Of a stretch of DNA of 19,561 nt, positions 14,230-19,561 are shown piece after piece. The notes below the pieces were generated by a model. The model was not told the DNA's origin. It made no database searches and worked only from the letters and a program-made list of their open reading frames with translations. Source of the stretch: Nanobdellota archaeon (GTDB lineage Archaea > Nanobdellota > Nanobdellia > Pacearchaeales > GW2011-AR1); the NCBI GenBank assembly GCA_030704765.1, contig JAUYDD010000151.1, positions 1-19,561 of the forward strand, given 5' to 3'. The position numbers and the translations under genes were made by a program. Within the stretch, counting starts at the first letter, position 1. Each line of letters opens with the position of its first letter.

Positions 14230-14355
14230 AAAAAATCCCGATAGATTTTTTAACTTGTTCAATTTTGACGAATTGAAGATTTCAAATACTGCTTGTAATT
14301 TATTATGATTACAACAAAAAGGGTTAACTTTTTATAAAAGCCGGCTAAATGCCGG
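14230..14355. other. Run of five successive hairpins, non-coding
   Basis: Five perfect stems lie in 126 bp: AAAAAATC/GATTTTTT (14230-14251), TTCAATT/AATTGAA (14258-14277), TTGTAAT/ATTACAA (14293-14314), AAAAAG/CTTTTT (14316-14333) and CCGGC/GCCGG (14341-14355). The stems are unrelated to one another in sequence. The fourth, AAAAAGGGTTAACTTTTT, resembles the inner hairpin of the tRNA-Val-like elements. This fills most of the 217-bp gap between the coiled-coil and basic-protein genes. It may be a structured RNA, a long 5' or 3' UTR, or degenerate repeats. Confidence 0.5.
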
Positions 14356-14375
14356 TATATTTTATTATTAAAACT

Positions 14376-14720
14376 ATGATAACTAAAAAAGATAGAAGAC
14401 ATTCTGGAAGAAAAACTATTTGTAGTCAAGATAATGGTTATCCTTATCAAGAAACAAAATGGGATAATTGGAGTGATTACAGGGATGGTTTTAGGGGTAG
14501 TAAAGACAAAACTTTGATAAGAAAAAGAGGAATTGGTTATGGAAGTAGTTTTGGAAAAAATTTAGATTCTAAGATTAAAAGGAATAATTTGAAATTAAAG
14601 AAATATTATAAGATAAGAATGGCAAGAAAGGAAAAATCCAAAATTAAATATGGCCCACGCAGAATCGGACTGTGGACAGCTCGGTGTAAACGAATAGACC
14701 AAGAAGGTAACCTTTTGTAA
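14376..14720 (+). CDS. Small basic protein of unknown function
   Basis: The frame can open at 14349 (inside a CCGGC hairpin) or at the ATG at 14376 (MITKKDRRHSGRK), which looks more natural; a TATA-like TTTATAAAAG at 14331-14340 would start a transcript between the two. The product is very basic (KRNNLKLKKYYKIRMARKEK) with Tyr/Trp/Asp-rich segments (KWDNWSDYRDGF), possibly nucleic-acid binding. Codon use (AGA/AGG, GGT/GGA) looks coding up to about KIKYGPRR. The last 18 or so residues are read through the antisense strand of element E4, so the C-terminus is probably acquired. No family is recognised. Confidence 0.45.
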   Translation: MITKKDRRHSGRKTICSQDNGYPYQETKWDNWSDYRDGFRGSKDKTLIRKRGIGYGSSFGKNLDSKIKRNNLKLKKYYKIRMARKEKSKIKYGPRRIGLWTARCKRIDQEGNLL

Positions 14721-14732
14721 CGAGCTGCTTGT
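14651..14732 (-). repeat. tRNA-Val-like element E4
   Basis: On the minus strand it reads ACAAG-CAGCTCG, then about 31 nt with the hairpin AAAAGG-TTA-CCTTCTT, then TTTACAC-CGAGCTG. CAGCTCG and CGAGCTG pair perfectly (7 bp) and so close the tRNA-Val anticodon loop plus the insertion. A T-arm-like CCACAG-TCCGATT-CTGCGTGG and a GCCA end follow. There is no 5' acceptor. It starts about 27 nt after the stop of the 172-aa gene. Confidence 0.72.
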
Positions 14733-14759
14733 TTTTGATTATATATGAACCATTTTGAT

Positions 14760-15278
14760 TCATTCTCTTAATTGATATTCACCATTCTTCTCATAGACAA
14801 CAGCCCCTCTAAAAATTCCTTGATCTTCATTAAACATTCTATGAATAACATTCATTACATCGCCTAATTCATTAGCTGCATCTTTGTTACTAGCTCCCTC
14901 ATAATTAGCCACTAATACATATTTCATACTAGCAAGAGGTCTTCTTTCTTCTTCATATCCTTGTTTAATTCTTTCGCTTGACATTGTTCTATAGTCATCT
15001 GGATATTGAATTTGTTCAGCAAGTTTTTCGTCAAGTTGTAGTCCAGAAATCCCTTCATTCAATAACATCTGCAAACCTTTAGGGGTCTTTGCTTTGCTTC
15101 TTATCTGAGGCTTAGATGTTTCTATTTGTTGTTTTGAGGCATCACAATCAAAAAATGCATATGCTTTACCAACTTTTGCAGATTTCCTTGCATTATAGTC
15201 CTTTCTACTAGGATGAACAACATTACCTTGTCTATCAATAAAGGACATATCTCTTGGAAATTCTCTTTTGTTTGCCAT
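14760..15278 (-). CDS. Uncharacterised soluble protein, 172 aa
   Basis: I do not recognise the family. The N-terminal 40 residues are basic (FPRDMSFIDRQGNVVHPSRK). The middle is polar and helical. The last 60 residues look like a compact alpha/beta domain (MKYVLVANYEGASNKDAANE, then GIFRGAVVYEKNGEYQL). There is no signal peptide or membrane helix. A TATA box (GGTTTAAAT, about 15301-15309) is centred 26 nt before the ATG. It is the first gene after the tRNA-Val in the direction of transcription and is followed by element E4, so it occupies the position of a tRNA-adjacent insertion. Confidence 0.7.
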   Translation of the reverse strand: MANKREFPRDMSFIDRQGNVVHPSRKDYNARKSAKVGKAYAFFDCDASKQQIETSKPQIRSKAKTPKGLQMLLNEGISGLQLDEKLAEQIQYPDDYRTMSSERIKQGYEEERRPLASMKYVLVANYEGASNKDAANELGDVMNVIHRMFNEDQGIFRGAVVYEKNGEYQLRE

Positions 15279-15361
15279 ATTCTATGTAAGCATAACAACT
15301 ATTTAAACCTTTGTATATGTTACTACTATAGAATAACACTACTTATCCTTTTATAAATAAA

Positions 15362-15432
15362 TGGGCGATAAGAGGATCGAACTCCTGAATCCTCGGTGTA
15401 AACGAGGTGGTTTGCCACTAGCCTAATCGCCC
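15362..15432 (-). tRNA. tRNA-Val (anticodon UAC)
   Basis: The 71-nt gene has a 7-bp acceptor stem GGGCGAT/ATCGCCC with discriminator A. The D-arm is GGCTAGTGGCAAACC. The anticodon arm is CCTCG-TTTACAC-CGAGG with anticodon TAC, the variable loop is ATTC, and the T-arm is AGGAG-TTCGATC-CTCTT. CCA is not encoded and there is no intron. It lies between trmY and the 172-aa gene, all on the minus strand. Its anticodon-loop-to-3' part is the sequence echoed by the four E elements downstream. Confidence 0.95.
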
Positions 15433-15517
15433 ATTAGATTATTATTAATAATCTTAAAAATATAATAAGTTAGAGACTTTTAAAGTTTATCCTAATTATT
15501 TAACTCTATTTAGAATT

Positions 15518-16126
15518 TTATTCAATCCCCCTTCTGTCAAGCTCATTCTGGACAATAGTCAAGGTTTGCGAAGCAAAATAAGTAGTATTCCCTACACTCA
15601 CTTTTTTAATATTGATTTTCTTTAGTCTTTTCATTTCATCTTTTGGTATTCCTTCATGGTCGCCTAAAATAAAAACTGGATTTTCAGGAATTTCAGCTGT
15701 CCTTATATCTTCACCTTTTTTATCTAACAAAAAAACAGTTGAGTTTTCACCTAGTTCATTAATTATGTTAATAAAACTCTTTTTTTCAATATAATAACCA
15801 GGCATGACTTCTCGTTTTTCACCTTGTCTGTATTTATATAAGAGTTTTTTTAATAAACCAGCTACATCTTTTTTAGATATATCTCTTTCTTCATTCTTAT
15901 CATCAGGATATAATTTTTTTCCAGGATACATTTCAATGTGTTTGGGTGGATCAGGAGGTCCATTGAATATAAGATGCAGTTTTACATTATCTCTTAGTTT
16001 ATTAGATATAAAAAATGCCATAATGACTATTTGGCATGCTATATCCATTCTTCCAGCTTTCATTAAATCATCTCCAAAATTACCCGTAGTCCTTGCTTTT
16101 TGTGAAAAATAAATAAAATGCCTCAT
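15518..16126 (-). CDS. trmY: tRNA (pseudouridine(54)-N1)-methyltransferase TrmY
   Basis: This archaeal SPOUT enzyme methylates N1 of pseudouridine 54 in the tRNA T-loop using S-adenosylmethionine. The 202 residues start MRHFIYFSQKARTTGNF. The knotted cofactor site is recognisable from FILGDHEGIPKDE and KVSVGNTTYFASQTLTIVQNELDRRG, and GRMDIACQ lies in the N-terminal half. Length fits the family (about 190-200). A TATA box (TTTTATAAT, 16149-16157) is centred about 27 nt before the ATG. It lies immediately upstream of the tRNA-Val gene. A broken copy of its last 14 codons is at 10420-10464. Confidence 0.93.
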   Translation of the reverse strand: MRHFIYFSQKARTTGNFGDDLMKAGRMDIACQIVIMAFFISNKLRDNVKLHLIFNGPPDPPKHIEMYPGKKLYPDDKNEERDISKKDVAGLLKKLLYKYRQGEKREVMPGYYIEKKSFINIINELGENSTVFLLDKKGEDIRTAEIPENPVFILGDHEGIPKDEMKRLKKINIKKVSVGNTTYFASQTLTIVQNELDRRGIE

Positions 16127-16166
16127 AAAAAGTCTAAATAATATCAGATTATAAAATTATCGAATG

Positions 16167-16275
16167 TGTTAAGTCAAGCTGTTAACTTAACATTTCACTT
16201 GCCTCGATTCCTCATCTCTAATATACCCTTTCTATCTTCTCTTCCTGCCCTAAGATTTCGCTGAATTTCCCTTAA
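16167..16275 (-). other. Possible small RNA or leader, GC-richer intergenic block
   Basis: Between cbf5 and trmY lies a stretch clearly less AT-rich than the surrounding spacers. It is purine-rich on the minus strand (GGGCAGGAAGAGAAGATAG), and ends with the hairpin TGTTAAGT/ACTTAACA (16167-16192). A TATA-like ATTTATAA (about 16282-16289) upstream on the same strand could drive a short transcript of about 100 nt. I find no convincing C/D or H/ACA boxes. It is a candidate only. Confidence 0.25.
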
Positions 16276-16318
16276 TCTAGGTTATAAATAGGGGTATATA
16301 ATTTTAGATGTATTTTTT

Positions 16319-16390
16319 ATGTCGAGAATTGAAAACCTCATGATTTATCATGTGGCCGTAGCAAATGTTACAGTTTTCAATTCTCGACAT
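16319..16390 (+). repeat. Modular hairpin repeat, copy D (domain I only)
   Basis: It has only domain I: ATGTCGAGAATTGAAAAC with its full complement, P2 with the TTTA loop, and P3 GTAGC-AAAT-GTTAC. Here the stem closes perfectly with CGACAT; the bulged G and the whole domain II are absent. The P1 colour is the T-A form of copy C. It begins 19 nt beyond the cbf5 stop codon on the opposite strand sense. Confidence 0.88.
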
Positions 16391-16409
16391 AAAATAATAT
16401 TGCAATATA

Positions 16410-17258
16410 TCAATTCAAGACAAAATCTGGTTTTGCAATTATATCCAGATTTTTTTCCACTTTATATACTCCAATAAACTTTTCTTCACAAAAAACACTT
16501 ATATAAGGAAATTTATTTTCTATTGTTTCAAGATTAGATAACATATCTCTGATAAAAAGGGGTTTTCCATTAAAAAGATCCCTTAAAGAGCTTTCTTTTA
16601 CCTTGACTTCTGGAATAATATTTTTTATTATTTCAGCAGGAATCAAGATCTTATTTAAAAACTCAGGATTATTGGATAATTTGTAAATATCAAATGCTTC
16701 TTCAATCTCTTTTATTAGGTGGGAATCTTTTTCTTCAAATATTCCAGCTTTTATCCTTCTAAGTTCAATCATATGTGCACCACCTATTTTTTTCCCAAGA
16801 TCATGGATTAGTTTTCTAATATATGTACCAGCTTCAACATTAGAATAGAACTCAACTATCTTGCCTTGTTTTTTCATTATTCTGAATTCATTGATATATC
16901 TTTCTCTTTCAACTCTTTTTACTCTTGATTTTTTAGGAGGTTTTTGAATTATTTTTCCTAGAAAGTTATTCATTTCTTTTTTTAGTCTTTCTTCATCAAT
17001 ATCAGAATGTAGTAGCATCTTACCAATGTAGATTTTATCTTTTTTCATGAAATAATTAGATAATCTAGTTGCTCTATTGATTGCAATTGGCAATACTCCT
17101 GTTACCATAGGGTCAAGTGTCCCAAAGTGTCCAGCTTTTTTTGCATCCAAGATCTTCCTTATTTTCTCACAAACCTCAAAACTTGTATAACCTGCAGGTT
17201 TATCGACATTGATTATGCAAAAATCCAATATCTCTTGAATAGATTTTTGTTTTTCCAT
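16410..17258 (-). CDS. cbf5: Cbf5/TruB-type tRNA pseudouridine synthase
   Basis: In archaea, Cbf5 is the catalytic subunit of H/ACA ribonucleoproteins and can also make pseudouridine 55 in tRNA. The 282 residues show NVDKPAGYTSFEV near the start, then the catalytic loop AGHFGTLDPMVTGVLP with nucleophile Asp49, then AGTYIRKLIHDLG, and GGAHMIELRRIKAG. A C-terminal PUA domain follows (about residues 205-282; IPAEI, NGKPLF, FIGVYKV). It is shorter than typical archaeal Cbf5 (about 330 aa), mainly at the N-terminus. A TATA box (AATATATATAATT, about 17279-17291) is centred about 27 nt before the ATG. Repeat copy D follows the stop. Confidence 0.93.
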   Translation of the reverse strand: MEKQKSIQEILDFCIINVDKPAGYTSFEVCEKIRKILDAKKAGHFGTLDPMVTGVLPIAINRATRLSNYFMKKDKIYIGKMLLHSDIDEERLKKEMNNFLGKIIQKPPKKSRVKRVERERYINEFRIMKKQGKIVEFYSNVEAGTYIRKLIHDLGKKIGGAHMIELRRIKAGIFEEKDSHLIKEIEEAFDIYKLSNNPEFLNKILIPAEIIKNIIPEVKVKESSLRDLFNGKPLFIRDMLSNLETIENKFPYISVFCEEKFIGVYKVEKNLDIIAKPDFVLN

Positions 17259-17312
17259 GCTATAAATTATTACAAGGAATTATATATATTCTTTTATGCA
17301 ATGAATAGATTA

Positions 17313-18032
17313 CTATAATTTCAGCCATTTTTTTCTCTCAGCATCAGGAAACTTTTCTATTGCATACCTTAGCATAGTTCTTGGCATCTTTTTATAAAAA
17401 AATTTCAAAAACTCTTCAAGAGTTTTTTTATCTCTTTTTCCAGTTTCTCTTAGCATCCAGCCAACTGCTTTATGAATCAAGTCATGTTTATCAGAAATTA
17501 ATATCTCACAGATTTTTAATAAATCATTAAAATCGTTTTGACGAATAAAAGCAAATGTTGAAATTACTGCAATTCGTCTCTCCCATAAATTATCGCTTTT
17601 AACAAGCTTATATAAAATATCATGAGGTTTAGCAAGAAGATAGTTTCCTAGAATATTAGGGGCTGTTAAATCAACCAGATCCCAATTATTAATTCTTTTT
17701 GTATTATCCAAATAAAAATCATATATAAATTTTTTTTCAATTTCGTTTTTTTCCTTGTTCGATTTTTTATATTTTTCTACTAATATCAGTAATCCAATTA
17801 ATCTTTTTTCATGGATATTGGAATCCATTAGTTTTTGTATTGATTCTATATCAAGTTCTTTGAATTCATTTACAATCTTTCTTTGGACAGGAACAATAAT
17901 TCCAAGGAAAATATCCCCTTCCCCATATTCTCCAGGGCCTGTTTTGAAAAACCTTTGCAAGATTATAGCTTTTTCAGGATTCTTTTCTTTTTCTAATCTT
18001 TTTTCCAATTCTTTTAAATCCTTATTTTCCAT
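17313..18032 (-). CDS. AlkD-like DNA alkylation repair protein (copy 1)
   Basis: The HEAT-repeat-type DNA glycosylase family removes alkylated bases. From the ATG at 18032 the protein has 239 residues, starting MENKDLKELE. The motif RINNWDLVDLTAPNILG carries the Trp/Asp pair of the AlkD active site. SDNLWERRIAVIST and KAVGWMLRETGKRD are the matching repeats that follow. The frame is open to 18110, but a TATA box (TTATAATATTA, 18050-18060) is centred 26 nt before the chosen ATG, and the longer form would overlap the upstream gene. It is a paralog of the gene directly upstream, with different surroundings of the active site. Confidence 0.87.
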   Translation of the reverse strand: MENKDLKELEKRLEKEKNPEKAIILQRFFKTGPGEYGEGDIFLGIIVPVQRKIVNEFKELDIESIQKLMDSNIHEKRLIGLLILVEKYKKSNKEKNEIEKKFIYDFYLDNTKRINNWDLVDLTAPNILGNYLLAKPHDILYKLVKSDNLWERRIAVISTFAFIRQNDFNDLLKICEILISDKHDLIHKAVGWMLRETGKRDKKTLEEFLKFFYKKMPRTMLRYAIEKFPDAERKKWLKL

Positions 18033-18081
18033 TAAATTGATTGTAAATATAATATTATAAATTATACCTCTCTCTTTAGAT

Positions 18082-18816
18082 TTATCTTCTGAATATATCC
18101 TTGATTGCATTGAAACCTAATACCCGTTTTTTCTCAAGTTTTTTTATATCTTTCATTTTCCTTAATTCTTTCATATTTTCTGTTGCATAATTGAAGGTTG
18201 CTATAGGCATATTGATGTTTTTTAATACAAATCTTTTCAATACATCAGGATTTTCTTCTCCTATTTCTTTTAATATCCATCCTGTAGCATTTTGTATATA
18301 TTCTTCTTTTTCATTAAGAAATTTTTTTGCTAGTTTCAATGAAAGCCCTATTTTTTTCTTTTTTATCATAGGTATAGTGGACATTATAGCTAATCTTTTG
18401 AACCAGAGATTGTTAGTGTTAGCTATTTTTATAATCTCTAGTTCAGCTTGTTTGCTCCTCAGTATTATCTCGCCAATGATATTAACAGCAACACTATCTA
18501 TCTTGTCCCAGCTTTTTATCTCCTTTAATTTAGGTTTTAAGAATTTCCAAGTATTGAAGTCAAATTCTTCTTTGTATAATTCAAGAGCATATATAGCAAG
18601 AGACCTTTCTTCATTGTATCCGGACCTCCAGAACTTATTGAATACCTTATAAAAACTTTTTAAGTCATATTCTTCATGCAGTCTTTTAGCTAAGATTTTA
18701 AGTTCAGGTAATTTTACAGAATAGAAAGTATGTGAGGAACTTATGTATTTTTTTACATCATCTGCAAATTCTTCATCGCTAAGTTTTTTCAATTTTTTTT
18801 TAGATTTATAGACCAT
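18082..18816 (-). CDS. AlkD-like DNA alkylation repair protein (copy 2)
   Basis: The 244 residues share the AlkD alpha-helical repeats. IKSWDKIDSVAVNIIG corresponds to the active-site Trp-Asp motif, and NNLWFKRLAIMSTIPMI and NATGWILKEIGEEN match the following helices. The basic N-terminus (VYKSKKKLKKLS) suits DNA contact. It begins 24 nt after the L31e stop with an AGGTG ribosome binding site, so it is probably co-transcribed with L31e. Its stop lies 49 nt before the start of the second AlkD-like gene. The two paralogs are clearly diverged in sequence, so the duplication is old. Confidence 0.87.
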   Translation of the reverse strand: MVYKSKKKLKKLSDEEFADDVKKYISSSHTFYSVKLPELKILAKRLHEEYDLKSFYKVFNKFWRSGYNEERSLAIYALELYKEEFDFNTWKFLKPKLKEIKSWDKIDSVAVNIIGEIILRSKQAELEIIKIANTNNLWFKRLAIMSTIPMIKKKKIGLSLKLAKKFLNEKEEYIQNATGWILKEIGEENPDVLKRFVLKNINMPIATFNYATENMKELRKMKDIKKLEKKRVLGFNAIKDIFRR

Positions 18817-18840
18817 GTTTAAACACCTATAAAAAATTGA

Positions 18841-19404
18841 TTATCTGCCTCTTTGTGATCTTTTTCCTGCTATATTCTGCATTTTTGTTGTCTCTTGTTT
18901 TACTAAATGTTTTTCTGTCATTGCTTCTTCTTTAGCAAGTTTAAGTTCAGCTTCTTTACTAGATTCTATTTTTTCTTTTGTCTCTTCTTTTTTTTCAGAT
19001 TCTTCTTTTTTAACTTCACTATCTTTTTGTCCTGGTTTCTCTTCTTTTTTTGTCTTTAATTTTAGTTTTTCTTCTCTTAATCTAGAATATTTTATATGTT
19101 CAGGTAAATTTACAAGTTCCACCCTGACAATATCATTGTCGTATTTTTTTGCTTTTACTTTTACTTTAGATAGGGGTTTTCTCATGCCTTTATGTCTTAT
19201 CTGGTTGTTCAAAATTATATCCACTTTGATTTTTCTTAAGTCCCTATCATATATTTTCATATGTTTTGCTATGAATTTTTTCAATGCTTTAACAGCCCTA
19301 GTTGCTCTTTTATGTTTTCCAACTTTTAGCCATTCCCTTCTCAATGGAACAATATATTCTCTTTCTAAAACAATCTTAGGTTCTGATTTTTTTTCTTTTG
19401 CCAT
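18841..19404 (-). CDS. rpl31e: Ribosomal protein L31e with long charged tail
   Basis: This is a large-subunit ribosomal protein. Residues about 8-95 match L31e: EREYIVPLRREWLKVGKHKR, ATRAVKALKKFIAKHMK, then IRHKGMRKPLSKVKVKAKKYDN and VELVNLPEH. Typical archaeal L31e ends near residue 90. Here about 90 further residues follow, made mostly of Lys and Glu (EEKPGQKDSEVKKEESEKKE), low-complexity and probably disordered. The ATG at 19404 (MAKEKK) is preferred to the TTG at 19413. Repeat copy E starts 22 nt upstream, where the promoter would be expected. The two AlkD-like genes follow closely on the same strand. Confidence 0.92.
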   Translation of the reverse strand: MAKEKKSEPKIVLEREYIVPLRREWLKVGKHKRATRAVKALKKFIAKHMKIYDRDLRKIKVDIILNNQIRHKGMRKPLSKVKVKAKKYDNDIVRVELVNLPEHIKYSRLREEKLKLKTKKEEKPGQKDSEVKKEESEKKEETKEKIESSKEAELKLAKEEAMTEKHLVKQETTKMQNIAGKRSQRGR

Positions 19405-19426
19405 GATAGTCAATTATTATCTTCTT

Positions 19427-19561
19427 ATGTCGAGAATCGAAAACCTCATGATTTATCGTGAGGTCGTAGCAAATGTTACAGTTTTCGATTCTCGAGCATC
19501 CTAAAAACAAGGGCCAATCAAACCACACTCGCCAGCAGGCGATTTTTTGCCGTGGCAAAAA
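19427..19561 (+). repeat. Modular hairpin repeat, copy E (cut by the window end)
   Basis: Domain I is identical to copy B. Domain II is of the A/C type through the CGCC/GGCG hairpin. It then has TTTTTTGCC-GT-GGCAAAAA, where A and C have TTTTTTAGCTGTGGCAAAAAA, so the hairpin is kept with a different sequence. The element continues past the window edge. Confidence 0.87.

Noticed and set aside
10651..14732. Four additional functional tRNA genes
   Set aside because: The E elements lack a 5' acceptor strand and a D-arm, so they cannot fold as complete tRNAs; only the gene at 15362-15432 is complete.
19376..19558. Minus-strand frame through repeat copy E
   Set aside because: It is translation of the structured repeat itself and overlaps the L31e start; similar shadow frames occur at the other copies.
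1..19561. CRISPR array or cas genes
   Set aside because: The repeats are long, dispersed and palindromic, with genes between them; there are no short regular repeats with unique spacers and no Cas-like protein.

Overview
The window is AT-rich DNA from an archaeon, most likely a small-genome DPANN-type lineage (Woesearchaeota/Pacearchaeota-like). This is inferred from gene content, not from a database match. Archaeal markers are ribosomal protein L31e, a Cbf5-type pseudouridine synthase, TrmY, the Holliday junction resolvase Hjc, a small histone-fold-like protein, and many TATA boxes centred about 24-27 nt before start codons, which implies leaderless mRNAs. A few genes instead carry GGAGGTGA-like ribosome binding sites. 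A class II lysyl-tRNA synthetase and a tRNA-Val(UAC) gene are present.

Layout. 1-5041: a lamin-tail-domain surface protein, a deoxyribosyltransferase-like/Hjc gene pair, a DUF2238-like membrane protein, a very small VKOR-like protein, a LiaF-like small membrane protein, a histone-fold-like protein and an HD hydrolase. 5126-5302: a chain of four hairpins. 5464-7755: lysS and two acylphosphatase paralogs, the second lacking both catalytic residues. 7848-10409: two + strand genes for exported proteins, one with an HELSH metalloprotease motif. 10420-10600: broken copies of trmY and of the second acylphosphatase. 10651-15432: small genes (TPR, NYN, an AbiE-like HTH/nucleotidyltransferase pair, a coiled-coil protein, a basic protein and an unknown), several followed by a tRNA-Val-like element and ending at the intact tRNA-Val. 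15518-19404: trmY, cbf5, two AlkD-like genes and L31e.

Two structured repeat systems stand out. The first is a dispersed, modular hairpin repeat (1-161, 2282-2419, 3539-3709, 16319-16390, 19427-19561, with a diverged relative at 5126-5302). It has conserved ATGTC/GA-G-CAT flanks with a bulged G, a three-way-junction domain with compensatory base changes, and a second domain that is swapped between copies. The second is a set of four elements (10651, 11377, 12163, 14651) that look like the anticodon-loop-to-3' part of tRNA-Val with an insertion in the anticodon loop. Each sits just after the stop codon of a minus-strand gene and points the same way as the intact tRNA-Val gene. No integrase or transposase is visible in the window, so mobility is inference.
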